DNA from: Massospora cicadina
Lineage: Eukaryota; Entomophthoromycota; Entomophthoromycetes; Entomophthorales; Entomophthoraceae
Reading direction: 5' to 3'
Assembly: GCA_022478985.1 (NCBI GenBank)
Contig: JAKSZP010013536.1
Span: forward strand, 21,121-85,120
DNA length: 64,000 nt
In this document: piece by piece, positions 1-12,200 of the stretch
Layout: each line of letters opens with the position of its first letter
Position numbering within the stretch: position 1 is the first letter of the stretch
Made by a program: the position numbers and the translations under genes
The notes under the pieces: model-generated
The model's input: the letters and a program-made list of their open reading frames with translations, nothing else
The model's database searches: none
What the model was told of the DNA's origin: nothing

Positions 1-600
1 TACACTTGGAAATAAGATATCTTGGGTTTGGCTTGCAATTTAGATGTCCTAATGGCCATAATTTATTTTGGCCTAAGCTCACATATATCTGAGTCTTTTC
101 AGCTACCAAGACCACTAAACAGGCTTCCATTAAGGCCATAAGCATATTAGTGAATGTCATTTGGTTGATAAATATAGAAAAGTCATACTATCAAAATTAC
201 ATTGCCCACAAGTCATTTACTAGTGTGCCTGCTCTCATCACTTTTGCTGATCATCAACTTGCTCAATATGTTGAGGCGATGGACACCAATAGCCTCATTA
301 CCAAAGAAAACCCACATTTAATATCCTTATGCAACATGTCGCTGATGCTCCCACCCCAATGCTGTCTGCTATGGTCTGCCAGCTAAAGCGGGCGCTGGAC
401 AAAAGTTTCTCAAAGCTTCCTCCCCTTCTGATATGGCTTCTTAAGCTTTTAGCTGAGGTGCACATATTAGGAATTTTTATTCTAACAATCCCTTTATTTG
501 GCCAATTTGCAAATAAAGATGCGTGGCAGCTCCCCCTTTTGGATTGGGCACCACTAGTGCTAAAAAAGAAATTACAGTGCCCACCTAGATAGACTGCCAT
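1..600 (+). other. Unrecognised coding-like relic
   Basis: A 78-codon open frame (150-386) and an 87-codon frame (329-592) overlap in different phases, as if one coding stretch had a frameshift near 320. Neither shows a motif I recognise. The base composition is less AT-rich than the flank at 600-1400. It could be a gag or host-gene fragment; low confidence that it is coding at all. Confidence 0.2.
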
Positions 601-1471
601 TGGGGTCCCGATCTGTTGTAGTCACTAAAGAGAATGAAGATTTGTTATCATTTTTAATTGGTGCCATACAGAAAATTCTTAAAATTGTTAGGTGATTATG
701 ATTTATGAAAGATATGTCAAAATTTTTTTATATGCAATCCAAAAATTTAATATTTACATTAAGTAATCCACCAAATATTTTATATATGGGAAACATGAAG
801 AATTCAATTTGACTATATTGGCCTATTAAAGAATAAATTACATCCTGGAAGTCCTTGATACCTCTTTATAGATCCTTAGGGATTGGTCATCATTATATCT
901 TTTAATTGACATTACTTTTGTAAAGTGAATTTCTTAGGTTTATCTGAAACATTCTGGATGCCAACCAAGGCTTATCCTCAGATTAATTTTAAGCAACATA
1001 TTTTTAAATGGCCATATACATTGCTCTTTATATTTGTCTTTATCAGATCTCCCCTGTTAAAAGGGCTTAAATTTCTTTTATTGATTTTTTAGAAAGAATT
1101 GTTTTAATTCATTGTTGTGATTTATTTTTGTTATACTTATATAAAAAAGCGAAAAATTATATATCATCATTGAAACCTTCTTATATATATTTTCTTCTTG
1201 GATTTTCCTTTCACTTCCATTGCTTTTCTCACAAATATATGAGTGTATTTTAGTTGAGACTAGGTTCTAGTCTGCTTTGTAATATCAAAACTCACCTCAA
1301 CTAAATTTCAATCTTAGTTTTGATATTATAGTTATTGTCTATAGTTGGTCAGACATTGGATACCCCTAGTTTATATGACAATTGGAACATACTAAACCTA
1401 CCAAAGCAATCAACATGTTTTATGAGAACATAAGTTCATGTTAGGATCCTAGATAATTAGAAAGGCTGACA
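601..1471 (+). repeat. Probable LTR 3' portion of fragment H
   Basis: AT-rich sequence ending in TGACA at 1467-1471, directly before a primer-binding site identical to that of elements A, D and F. A TATA-like run (about 1138-1147) lies inside. The left LTR end was not located. The LTR call rests on the ending and the adjacent primer-binding site. Confidence 0.45.
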
Positions 1472-1472
1472 C

Positions 1473-1490
1473 TGGTGCTCACTACAGGGG
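1473..1490 (+). other. Primer-binding site of fragment H
   Basis: TGGTGCTCACTACAGGGG lies one base after the LTR end. It is the complement expected of a tRNA 3' end finishing in CCA and is identical over 18 nt to the sites of elements A, D1 and F. Confidence 0.7.
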
Positions 1491-2261
1491 CAGTTGACAA
1501 TAAAAGAACATATTTGTAAGACATATTATGAAAGCGCTTGTTAGGATGAAAAATTAAGATATTTAAGAAGACATTCAAAACATAGAACTACAGAGATAAA
1601 CTTTTACAGCAGAATAATTCGAAAATAGAAGATCCCTGTTTTTGTAGACTCATTTGGGCATAAACGTGTGGTTGTAAACAAACTTTCTCATGTAAATATT
1701 TTCCTTAGAAATAGAGTCAATCATAAAAAATTACCACCTTGTATACACTCCTATGAAGCTCTATAAAATTTAGTGAACAATACTGAGAAATAAAGGTCAG
1801 CTTATTAGCTTGTTCAATTCATTCCCTTATGTTTAGCTTCTGGTGTTGTATTACGTGATGAATGTGTTATACATATATCTTGGAGAACTTATATGAATAA
1901 AGTAGTATCTAGAATCCCTAGGATAAGCTTATGATTGCTTAAAATAATCTATGACCCTTATATCAAAAAATTGCAATGTGATGTTAAGACCAGCCCTGAT
2001 TACATCAAGAAACTAGTAATTAAAATTAAACCCTTGATGTTGTCTTTATAAGATACAAAAAAGAGATGAGAACTTTGTATAAAAAAAGCAGGGAAATCCT
2101 GAAGAAAAATAAAGACCTCTGGATATTTTTGATAATAAAGATTACAAATTTAATAAAAAACTCATCTAAACTTAATATGCAAACAGCAAGGAAGGAGTTT
2201 TTAATAGGAAATTATGATGTTTAATGTAGTGGAAAATGGCACAAAAACGATTTTGTGCATA
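1491..2261 (+). other. Decayed internal start of H / left part of repeat R1
   Basis: An ATG at about 1525 follows the primer-binding site at the normal gag distance, but the frame breaks within 10 codons. From about 2150 to 2261 the sequence aligns by eye with 15690-15770. It continues after element A at 8284, so this is the left half of repeat R1, split by A. No gag motif is readable. Confidence 0.35.
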
Positions 2262-2266
2262 AATCC

Positions 2267-2863
2267 TGTCAGAATCCAGCAAGGTTTATGCTCGCTGGTT
2301 CTATGTGCTGCTGGATCCCACAATGGAATATTTAAAATAAATAAACTCCTAAGAAAACTAAGTTTTTTACATTTTGTTTTTATTTGTGTGGGGCAAACCA
2401 GAAAAGGCTCCCCTATTTGATACTAGTATTTCATATATAAGCTAGTTCAAATATTGGGGCCATGGGAATTTGGGGCTATAGTGTTAAAAAGCTGGGTCGT
2501 CCAAACTAGGAAATATAGGCTTTTGGCCCATCAGAATGAGGGTAAATATTCTGTGGCAAAACTAACCCGTGTGGTAATGATTTGATAGATTGCACCCAAT
2601 CACTGGCGGGTAAAATCTTCTCACCTTGGGGGAGAACAGACCTGTGTGGTAATGGACACCTCAAATTTGGCTGAGGAGTCAGAGCAATCCTACTATCAGT
2701 TCTTACCTTATTAAGCTGATTTTAATTATAAAACATATTTTCCTGATGGGTAGTGTTTCACTGAGAATCTGCCAGGGTCTTTTGGCCGATGGTACTAATA
2801 GATTTGGGGGCATTTTTACCTCCAACATTCTTTTTCGAAAGTCAAGAAGGAGAATGTCTGACA
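2267..2863 (-). repeat. Element A 3' LTR
   Basis: A 597 bp LTR with terminal TGTCAGA...TCTGACA inverted ends, nearly identical to 7679-8278. On the minus strand it lies downstream of the polypurine tract, so it is the 3' LTR. Confidence 0.95.
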
Positions 2864-4500
2864 TTGCCCCCTCAAGAATGTTGGGAGGAGTGTAAGGCCG
2901 TAGGAAGCGGCCATGTACCCAGTTTATGGTAAAACCCATGGCTAACAATTCGATGGAGTATTCATTGCCTCTTTTGTAGGTGATGGAGAAAGGTCCCTCC
3001 CAAATTGAGCCAAGCTTACCGCTTCTTGGAGTGATGCGGTCATGGTAGTTAACACCTTGTCAGCCACTTGAAATGTAGGAAGGGGGTTATGGAGCTCATT
3101 GGCAGCCTTCCCTTCTTTAGTCACCGTTTTTGCTAAGTTGGTCATAGATTCAGCTTGGATCTGAATAATTAGTTAGCTAACCTTTGCATGGCTTTCTCAG
3201 GATCCTCTCCTCTAGAGAGGACATCCTTAGATAGAAGAGCAGGTATGCCTGGTTCCCTGCCATACAAATCTTGGAAAGGGGACAATTTTAGAATCTGATG
3301 ATAACTAATCCGGTAGGCCATAAGGGCACTGGGTAAAATTTGATCCCAGTGAAGTGGATTTAAAGAGGCCATTTTGCAGAGGATAGAAACTAAGGTTCTA
3401 TTGGCTCTTTCCACTGCCCCATTGGTAGATGGATTGTACGGAGCTGAAAAGAGTTGTTGGGCTCCCATGGAGGTAGCTAGGAGTTTGACTACTATGGAGG
3501 TAAAATTCTTGCCATTATCGCAGAGTCTTACTTGAGGGCAGCCATGCCAAGCGAAAATCCGTTGGTGTATGAAAGTTGCAGTTGTCTTAGCTGTTTGGGC
3601 AGGAAGCGCCACAGCTTTAACCCACTTATTGAAGTGGTCGATGGCTACTAGGATAAAGCGGTTGCCACTAGTAGACTGTGGAAGGGGACCTACGACATCC
3701 AAACTAATAGTGTGGAAAGGTTGTTGCGGGGTAGTTGGTTGATACTGGTATCTAGTCTTGATACCAGATTGTTTCTTGCATGTAAGGCAGGCTTCCAAGC
3801 CATCAACTATAGCTTTCATCATTCCATCCCAATAGTACCAATCCTTAAGCCACTCATAAGTTTTCTTTGCCCCTCCATGGCCTAAAATGGAGTGAGCTTC
3901 AAGGATGGCAGGTACGCGTTCTGAGGGCTGGAGGTAAGGCAGCCACTTCACTCCCACCTGCTTATACAACTTCCCATTTTCCACTTTGGTGTTGCGCGAG
4001 TGGCGGGCTAGCATCTTCTGAACTGGATCCTCTTCATCCATCCATTCATTGGGAGTCATCAATAGATCATGAAACCTTTCTGCCTCACTATTATCCAAAT
4101 GAAGGACTGGCAGGCGAGACAACCCATCCACATTCATATGACGAGTTCCAGCACGGTGTTCAATTTTCATATCATAAGGCTGGAGCTTTAGAGCCCAGCG
4201 AGCTAACCGCCCAGTAGGGTCCTTCATATTTTGTATCCACTTCAATGAAGCGTGGTCAGTAACTACAGTAAAGGTGGTCCCATAGAGGAAAGGGCGATAG
4301 TGCTTTACAGCCAACAAAACAACCAGGCACTCCTTTTCTGTTACGCCGTTGTTGCGTTTGGGCTTTGAAATCATCTCACTGAAATAAGATACCGGATGAT
4401 TAATACCGTTTTCATCTAGTTGGACTAAGATGGCCCCAACGTCGTAGTCTGAGGCGTCTGTAAACAGGATAAATAGTTTTTTTGTAATCTGGGTGCCGTA
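2703..4500 (-). pseudogene. Element A RNase H end and integrase
   Basis: The main open stretch is 4374-3169 (401 codons). It begins in RNase H (TDHASLKWIQ) and passes through DGLSRLP into integrase. Integrase shows the zinc-binding H..H...CLTC pattern and the catalytic core with D in LDVVGP, D in CDNGKNF and E in NGAVE. I count 35 residues between the second D and the E, a DD35E core with all three acidic residues present. The C-terminal part continues in broken frames at 3145-2942 and 2948-2703, with a GPF motif and an NWVHGRFLRPY end. No chromodomain is visible. RNase H upstream (about 4500-4375) lies in another frame. Frameshifts between segments make it non-functional as it stands. Confidence 0.9.
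2864..2876 (-). other. Element A polypurine tract
   Basis: On the minus strand the sequence just inside the 3' LTR reads TTGAGGGGGCAA, a purine-rich plus-strand primer site ending at the LTR boundary. Confidence 0.8.
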
Positions 4501-5354
4501 AGATAGGGCGTCATTGTAGTAGCTGCTTCAGGGTCTCAAAAGCGGCTTTTTGTTCAGCGCCCCATTGGAAGGGAGTATTCTTCTTCAGTAAGCGAACAAG
4601 GGGCTCACTGAGTTGCGAGAACTTAGGGATGAACTGATGGTAATACCCCATCATCCCTAGAAATACCTGTATAATCCGCAAATTCTTAGGTGGAGGCATA
4701 TTTGCAATGGCTTCTACCTTGTTCTGTAGTGGTTGGATTCCTTTTTGCGAAATGGAGTGGCCAAGGAAATCCAATTTCGCTGGAAGAAAGTGTACTTTGA
4801 TGGTTTCAATCTGATATTTGACTTACGTAGCCTTCCAAACACCTCCTTCAAGTGATCCAAGTGGTCGTTGAAGGTTTTTGAGAACACAGTAATATCGTCA
4901 AGATAAATAATAACGCAGTTTAGCTTTAAGTCTTGCAAGATGTGATCCATTGCATGCTGAAAAGATGCAGGCGCATTGCACAACCCTTGAGGTAATTGAG
5001 TGGGTTGGTAAAGACCTTCATTGCAAATGAGAGCGCATTTCTCCTAGTCCTGAGGAGAAAGGTCCATTTTCCAATAACCACTGGCCAAGTCCATGGCAGA
5101 GAAGAAGTTTGAGCTGGATAGTTGGGCCAGGGCATTATTGATGTGAGGAAAGGATAGCTATCCTTCTTTGTGAGGTTATTTAGCTTGCGGTAGTCCATGA
5201 CTATCCAGTGACCTCCATCTTTCTTTTTAATTAACAACAGTGGGGAAGACCAAGGGCTTTGAGAGGGAACTAGTAACCCCGCATCCAGTACTGTGTGAGT
5301 TCTGTCCTTATATGCTGTTCCTCCACCTTTGACTTGCGATATGGTTTTGACCAA
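4501..5354 (-). pseudogene. Element A reverse transcriptase
   Basis: RT is spread over three frames: 5354-4926 (fingers, LIKKKDGG and DYRKLNN), 4983-4714 (palm, CNAPASFQ and catalytic YLDD at about 4894-4905) and 4774-4511 (thumb, FLGHSISQKGI and FLGMMGYYHQFIPKFS). The order and spacing are typical of Ty3/gypsy RT. At least two frameshifts separate the pieces. The catalytic aspartates remain. Confidence 0.9.
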
Positions 5355-5474
5355 ATGGGATGGGTATCACCCACATCAATGGAGTGGCACCAGCCCTTCA
5401 TGTGGCCATAGTTGTGAGCTGACTTGGAGAATATGTCAATATAGTCATCAAGGAGATTATGAACTTTCTTCAGC

Positions 5475-6294
5475 TTATCTAGGGGTCAGCTCATCTGAAA
5501 TATGGACGTTTGGTAAGGTACACACCAGGTGGTATGAGGGTAAACCCAAATATGCCATTGAACCTATGGAATGGATTTGTTCAAAGTCCTCCAAAGGGAT
5601 TAAAAATTCTTGGCCAACCTCTTGGTGTTTCTGTATGATCATGTCCTTTACGGTGAGATTTCCCAACAGTAAAGTAATAGGTCGCTGGTAGGCTGGGTCT
5701 AGTAGCCCAGGTAATACGCGAGGCTCCAAAGGACTAAGGCCCTCAACACTTACAAGGTGTAACAAACAGTGGTGTGGGATTTGGAGTGTAATTTTCGTGT
5801 CAACCACTCGTTGTTCACCCGGCTTATTCACCACCTCATCTGCCACATAAAATGGAATACCTTTGATAGCCTCCACTGAATCAGGCAATTTCTTAGTGTT
5901 GCGCCCAGAGGTGACATAATGTGAAGGTAAAGCGGAAAAGGGGTATTCAACCAGGTAGGTGTACTCATTCTTGATGGGTTCTTTATTGGATAAGACTAAT
6001 GGAACTTCATAGTTCATTAAAGATAGGAACCCTTGCTTCATGTTGATGACGCCTTCATACTCGATCATAAACTGAGTACCTATGAGCATATCATAAGATT
6101 TATTATCCAAAGCCACTTTTGGGGATGATAGAATAAGCTTCTTAACGCAAATGGGAAGGGAGGAGTAAACACCAAGGGTGCGGGTGTTGTTTGGGCCTGT
6201 GGTTCCAAACTCCTTGGTATAATCCAAGTCAGGCATCACTTTTATCTTTTTCATCAGCCGAGATGAGATTACATTCACTGGGGGAACCTGTATC
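5475..6294 (-). pseudogene. Element A aspartic protease region
   Basis: The catalytic triad DTGSP is at 6280-6294. A run of five C there shifts the frame by one; the protease continues in the frame that opens at 6278 with NVISSRLMKK and later LIGTQF. The 267-codon frame to 5475 also covers a protease-RT linker. Related protease sequences in elements C (DTGAP) and G support the alignment. The one-base homopolymer difference could be mutation, sequencing error or programmed frameshifting; mutation is simplest given other damage. Confidence 0.8.
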
Positions 6295-7638
6295 CAGGAT
6301 AGCCATCACCCAGACTTTGTGAACAACTACTTCAACCTTGGTAAGTGTGCTTCCAAAGTTGGGTGACAGTTCTAAGGCCTCCTTGAGATGGAAAGTGGAG
6401 GTTAATTTGCATGCGGTCTCAGGGTCAGTCTCCAGAATAGACTGCATGGTATGCCCTCGCTGTAGAGGGCAAATTAAGTTCAATAGGAGCTGATCAGCGT
6501 CACTGGCTGTGTCAATAATCGGCATACAACCTATAACTTGGTGGAGGTAGGTATCCTCAGGTATGGTGGTTTCATCTACTCCTTCGGCGTTTAGGTGATC
6601 AGGGACCTCCACTTCCGTGGGAGCTCCCAATAAGTAGTACCCAACATCATCGTAACCCCCCTCAGAGTCAGCCTCAGAGGTATTCTCAACCACAGGCAAG
6701 GTTGCAATTGAAGTAGGGGAGACAGCCACAAGAAGTTGGGTAATTAGCTTCACTTTAACCGGCATTTCCACAACCCCAGTAGTTCTGGAGGATATACCCT
6801 TAGGACGCGCACCTATTGGCTGAGCTGGAGGGGAAACCACAGTAAGGGTCTCCACTTTACATGAATGAGAGATGTCCATTTTAAGTCGCACCAAAGAAGC
6901 AGGTTTTGCAGGGAGAATAGGCACAGATGGCCTCACTTTCAACGGTTCAATAGGCAGCAGCTCCTTAATGGTTAGAGCGGAGGGGTGCCCCTCATATTCA
7001 TAAGTAGTTACACCTAAAGGAATATGGGCGACATCTAACAAAGCCTCTTTTATATCATGGAAGGTTGTAAAGTGGCGTTTCATTGATATGATATGCCTGG
7101 CGAGAGAGGGTTGTGAAGCTAACCCTGTTTATATGGCGGCGATAGCATCATCCAGGGTAAGCAGGTTAGACGTAGCCAGCCTTTGAGCAGTGAGATAGAA
7201 ACGCTCAGCAAAACTAACAAGGGTTTCTCCCTCATACATGGTAAGGCGCATGAAAGCCTGTATTTCCCTGTATAAACTCTGCTTGGATCCAAATTCAGCC
7301 AAGAGGGCCTTCTTAACATCTGGCCAGGTGTGCTGAGGATCCATGTGAGGAACGATCAACTCTTGGGCTCTGCGGCTTAAACAGGGAAGAATGTACTGAA
7401 CTTTATGTTTATTAGTGGCGCCATCCATCGCAGCTTCATAAACGTACAAAAAGGAAGCAATGCTCCCTTCACCCAGGGTGTGTCTGTCCTTTATAGATAA
7501 TTTGAATGGCCGTTGCTCTAGATTTTTGAGACGGGAGAAAGAGCTGGCTAGTCGCTTCCCAAGAGCAACTAATCGTGATTCAGTTGAAGAAAAATCAGAA
7601 GAGCTGCTCACGTTTACAGCCTCCATGTTAGTAACCAC
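6295..7638 (-). pseudogene. Element A gag and gag-protease spacer
   Basis: One frame runs from the ATG at 7638 through an in-frame TAA at 7129-7131 (CAA to TAA would explain it) and on to the protease. The first 170 residues look like a retrotransposon capsid: helical, with a segment around FAERFYLTAQRL like the FTDQFYQESQIL segment of D-family gag. The next ~200 residues are acidic and proline-rich with no CCHC zinc knuckle, unlike C, D1 and F. The start is chosen because it is the first ATG inside the primer-binding site. Confidence 0.75.
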
Positions 7639-7657
7639 GGTTTAGTGTACAGGCGTG

Positions 7658-7675
7658 CCCCTGTAGTGAGCACCA
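7658..7675 (-). other. Element A primer-binding site
   Basis: On the minus strand the 5' LTR is followed by three bases and then TGGTGCTCACTACAGGGG, identical to the sites of H, D1 and F. Confidence 0.85.
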
Positions 7676-7678
7676 AAT

Positions 7679-8278
7679 TGTCAGAATCCAGCAAGGGTTA
7701 TGCTCGCTGGTGCTATGTGCCGCTGGATCCCACAATGGAATATTTAAAATAAATAATAAACTCCTAAGAAAAATAAGTTTTTTACATTTTGTTTTTATTT
7801 GTGCGGGGTAAACCAGAAAAGGCTCCCCTATTTGATACTAGTATTTCATATTTAAGCTAGTTCAAATATTGGGGCCATGGGAATTTGGGGCTATAGTGTT
7901 AAAAAGCTGGGTCGTCCAAATTAGGAAATATAGGATTTTGGCCCATCAGAATGAGAGTAAATATTCTGTGGCAAAACTAACCCGTGTGGTAATGATTTGA
8001 TAAATTGTACCCAATCACCGGCGGGTAAAATCTTCTCACCTTGGGGGAGAACAGACCTGTGTGGTAATGGACACCTCAAATTTGGCTGAGGAGTCAGAGC
8101 AATCCTACTATCAGTTCTTACCTTATTAAGCTGATTTTAATTATAAAACATATTTTCCTGATGGGTAGTGTTTCACTGAGAATCTGCCAGGGTCTTTTGG
8201 CCGTTGGTACTAATGGATTTGGGGGCATTTTTACCTCCAACATTCTCTATCAAAAGTTGAGAAGGAGATTGTCTGACA
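7679..8278 (-). repeat. Element A 5' LTR
   Basis: A 600 bp partner of 2267-2863. It is followed outside by AATCC, the second copy of the target-site duplication. Confidence 0.95.
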
Positions 8279-8283
8279 AATCC

Positions 8284-9100
8284 AAGGTTATAAGTTATTA
8301 GATACCAAATCAGTTTTATCTAAGGTTAGCACGAAAAATTGTGGCCTGCCTGATACTTTTAATATTTATTTCATACATATTTAATGAACCACTAAAAATA
8401 AAGGAGATAAAGAGAAGCAATCCATTTAGAAAAGAAGTTATTGGGGATGGAACTTAGTAGTGGAAGGAGGGGGCGTTCCAGGGAGGTTAGTTAAGATCTC
8501 CATCTATGTTAGAATGATACTTTGTGAGCTTTGAATAAAGACAACCAGAAAATTTATTTGGTTTAAGTGTTATTTTTTATATAGCAATTTTATTAATAAA
8601 TGGTAAAATCTTTTTTTAAGCAAACTAATATCTAAAGGATGAGAAACAAACTTGAAGTTTCTAAGTGCTTATTAACTTACTTCTGACGTTGGATTAGGCT
8701 CCACTACGTCTAAGCCCAATTTTAGTAATTAGTTGTGGTTTTAAATTACTAAGTTTTTCAGTCTCAGTTAATCGATAATTCATAGTGTTGGTCATATGGA
8801 GCCTAGTTTCAACTTCATATATCATTTAGATAAGTAAAATCTCAATCACAGGTGCTGGTACGCCACTTTTTTTAATTTAGTACTTTAGAAAGATCTTCCT
8901 AGTCAATTAAGGCTTGTTCTGGATTCTTTTGCAATCCTTGTTCTTACTTCTTTTAGTGGTCTATCCAAGGCAAATGCGGGATAATTTGTGACATCACCTG
9001 TCAGAATTTCTACCCAAATCAGGGATTCATGTGTGTCAGATGAAGGAATCAAACTCAAGCAAATGAAATATACGAAATTATTATTGGGAATAATCTTCAA
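8284..9100. repeat. Repeat R1, left copy (right half)
   Basis: This aligns by eye with 15770-16210. Shared landmarks include GTGGCCTGCC versus GTGGGCCTACC, GGAGATAAAGAGAAGCA versus GGAGATAGAGAGAAGCA, the purine tract GGAGGGGGCG, and a GAATAAAG polyadenylation-like motif. Joining it to 1491-2261 restores the second copy's order, so element A inserted into it. R1 may be an old LTR plus internal end of a retroelement; its class is not established. Confidence 0.5.
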
Positions 9101-9869
9101 CTAAATGAAGACCTCTCAAGATCAGGGATCAACCCTGACTAAATTCAAGGTTCTCAATTTTGGGGATCAACCCTGACTAATATGATTGAATATTACTCAC
9201 CCAAAACCCCCTATATCAGGGTTGAAACCAATCTATGTGGGGATTAAATCCTGTTTGACATATGTGACCAGCATGCCGCACAATCCAATTGGAAAAATAT
9301 AGACATTATCCTGGAACGCTTGGAGATTTAACAAGATAAACTCCCTGGTCCCCCATACAATGATGTTTTTAATAAAATAAACTTTACTCTCTTTTTTCCA
9401 TTAAAAATTTGGACTACCTCTAAAATCATTTAGGTACAAAATTATATTAATGATTTACCACTCAAGAAATTGTATCCTTGGTGAAAACTTTTTAGCCAAG
9501 AAAAGTAAAGCTTTTAGCCACCAACAATCAGGAACTTTAGGTCTCTTGGCCTCAAAAATAAAGAATAAGTGGTAAAACCCCTTTTATCCTGACATCACCC
9601 TTCACATTTGGTAGGGTTCACTCCATTAGATTCTTGCCACAAAAGGATAGCTCATATGAGTAATAGGTAGCTCTATTGCAGCAAGGATGTTTAGCTTTAA
9701 CAATGGGCTAACTGCTTTTAAAAACATTGATGAAAGTCTGATAAGGCTATGGGAACTGAAGCAGTCAAGAGACAACAATCAACTGCTCTCTGTCTCCTTA
9801 AAACTCTTCCAGGACACCCAGTATTCTAACTAATGACAAGACAGGTGAGAATTCAATATGGCATTAGTT
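9101..9869. other. Non-coding stretch with short hairpins
   Basis: No readable gene. TCAGGGATCAACCCTGA at 9122-9138 can fold into a 6-bp stem, and GGGATCAACCCTGACTAA recurs at 9163-9180. The stretch probably includes the 3' untranslated part of relic B, but no boundary is visible. Confidence 0.3.
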
Positions 9870-9874
9870 TACTC

Positions 9875-10700
9875 TTAAGTCACAACATGCAATGACAGGG
9901 TCAGGGAAAATGGTCTGGAAATAGAGTCATGATTAAAAAAATATTTTTGGAGTGATTGGAACATCTTGATAAAGGGCAAGAAGTCAACTTCTTGAGCAGC
10001 AGGCACCATTTTTCTCACAAACATGAAGTTACCAACTATCTTTGTATCCAACCTTAGATAAGCTGAATATGATGTAGTTTCTTGGCGTTCACCTTCACCA
10101 AATCTCCAGCTTATACTCTGGTCTTTGGCAGCATTTACTATCTTCATACTCTATGTAGATCTTAAATAATTAATCAGTGGTCTTTCATCTTCTAATAAGT
10201 AACATAAATAGTATTAAGCTCTTCTTTGTTGCCAACTCATTATATCAATTTGGGGTCCTGGTTCAATCTTGGGCTATACTTATATTTAGAAAAAAGAGGG
10301 ACTCCTGTAGAGACGTGATTAAGATATTAAACAAAAATGGGCCAAGGGGAGTCTTGATGTCAATCATTATGCTCAAAGTTGGTGTATCTCTCATGAACTG
10401 CACCAAACTTTGGCTTACCCTCCCTGTTGACCGTCTGACAGAGTGTGAAAGGCAAAAGTATGGCAAGGGCGAATATAAAGTTGTAAAATAGGAGATCACT
10501 AGAACTGTCCAGAAAAAAGGGACCTCTATCATTGATAGTAGTTTTTGGAAGCTCATGTAAACATAGAATATTATCATGAAACAGATGGAAGGTCTGCACA
10601 GAGGCGATGCTGTTTGGCTCCAAATAAATTGAATCATTTTGGTGAAACAATCCAACATGACCATAACAGAATGAAAGCCTTGTTAGATGGGTAACTTACC
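9875..10700 (-). pseudogene. Relic B integrase
   Basis: The minus strand shows a degraded gypsy integrase. VMLDCFTKMIQFI at the start of the core resembles the usual VDRLTKMAHF motif. ELPKTTINDRGPFF carries the second catalytic D in the canonical LP..I.SDRG.QF context. A fragment around STGRVSQSLVQFM matches QTDGQTERVNQ.LEQ, with the catalytic E no longer clear. Further along, YLRLDTKIVGNF followed by LP resembles the C-terminal LRL..K..GPF segment. Frames change several times. It is a different gypsy lineage from A, C and D. Confidence 0.65.
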
Positions 10701-11849
10701 ACCAATCCAATAAAACAAAGGTACTAGGACCTTTTAAAGCTTAAAGCAGGACAAGAATCCTGCAGATTTGGAAATTTGCTTTGTAATCTACATTAAGAAA
10801 AGCCTTAGTAAAGCAGCGCCACATCAGGTGGCAAGCCCTTATAGTTATAAAAGCGGAGGATCAACTCCAACTTTTATTCTTTCCATGATGACTTGGTGTA
10901 AGGGGAGTGATAAATTGATTGTCTTCTTCATGCAAGTGACCAGGTGGAACCCACCATAGACCTGTATAAAGAATAGTTTCTTTTAACAATTAATGTCCTT
11001 GAACCAGGGGAGCACCCTCGTTAACACAAAATTTCTTCTTTATTGGGTATTCCCCATCCAGAGATTAAATCAGTTTAACATGGTTAATCAAGTATGAATC
11101 TTCAAAACTGATGGACAACAAATTGAGTTTAGGAAGATCAAGTTAATGGAAAAACTATTGATCAGAAGGATATAAAATACTTAAGTGGACAGCTACTAAA
11201 GCATGATCAGATGCATATGCTGGGTTGCGGGAAAGCTCATTTAGTAACAAATTGTTACCACCCCTTACAGACCAAAATGTAAAATAAAATATAGATAAGA
11301 TCTCTAATCATCTAGAATGGCGAGTGGTCAGTTTTTAGAGAGTCTTTATTCATCAAAGCGTGGTGATCTGTTCACTTCACAGAGAAACTCTGAGAGCCAT
11401 TAATAGAATGCGCCTGTAATAACAGCCTTCACAATTGCAAGTTACATTTTAACATAGTACATTGTTGAGTTGGGCCAATAAAGTCTACTTTAAAGAATAA
11501 ATTAAAAGGGCGTTATAGACTATCATCCCAGCTTAAAACAGAGCCGCTTTAGTAAAATCTGAGGGTTCTGTTGCTAAAGTAAAAACTTGAAAAGCATTTT
11601 ATATAAAAGAATTAGTATGGAAAGTGTGATGGATTTTACAGCGCTAAATTGCATCATACTCTGAATTCCAAGCCAGAGAATTCTTACCAAAGGTCATATA
11701 CAACAGAGGAGCACATTTGATATCTGGGGGCAATGATTGATACATAAAAGTACAAAGAAAGCTTAATAAACTAGCTGACAAAGTGCTATTGGCTTAATAC
11801 CTAATTTCAGTTTCTTTATCCAGGACTATCATATGGCCTCTGGGAAAAT

Positions 11850-12200
11850 TTTTTTATAAAGATACTTGAGGAGAAAAAAACCACATTTTCTAGGCTTTAA
11901 GGTGAGTTTAGCTTGGGAACGACGTCAATAAATGCAATCAGATGAGCAGCATTAGAAGTTTTGACAGGGGAAAATACTAAATTATCATCTATATAGACAA
12001 TCGTGGATAACCAACAAGAACGCCTAGGAATGAATCAATTAACTTTTGGGAACAAGCAGGGGAATCTTTATATCCAGAGGTCATATCACTGAATTGAAAA
12101 ATTCTTTTTTGGTGCAAAATGCCATTAGCCAAATCTGACCATTCTAGATCTACACTTGGTTGAAGGTTTTCAGGCCATCTAATTTTACTGAACACCTTAG
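11850..12200 (-). pseudogene. Relic B reverse transcriptase fragment
   Basis: The frame opening at 12195 reads through SPACSQKLIDSFLG into VYIDDNLVFSPV at about 11965-12000. That is the RT palm with catalytic YIDD and the preceding N/S-P-A-xFQ helix. The thumb start (LKPRKCGFF) follows in a shifted frame. About 1.3 kb separates this from the integrase, room for RNase H, which is unreadable. Heavily mutated and ancient. Confidence 0.65.

Larger units (their letters stand above)
2267..8278 (-). mobile_element. Element A: complete Ty3/gypsy LTR retrotransposon
   Basis: A minus-strand LTR retrotransposon of 6.0 kb. Both LTRs begin TGTCAGA and end TCTGACA. The flanking 5-mer AATCC occurs at 2262-2266 and 8279-8283, a perfect target-site duplication. 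The primer-binding site is at 7658-7675 and the polypurine tract at 2864-2876. Order on the minus strand is gag, protease, reverse transcriptase, RNase H, integrase, which is the Ty3/gypsy order. By eye the LTRs differ at about 21 substitutions in 597 aligned bases plus one 3-bp indel, making A one of the youngest insertions here. Pol has several frameshifts and stops, so this copy is dead. It is inserted in repeat R1. Confidence 0.95.

Noticed and set aside
2703..2948. Chromodomain at the integrase C-terminus of element A
   Set aside because: The tail ends soon after the GPF and GRFLRPY segments, with no aromatic-cage pattern.
5329..5691. 120-codon plus-strand ORF in element A
   Set aside because: Antisense shadow of the protease-RT linker. 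Unlike the D antisense frame, no second copy supports it.
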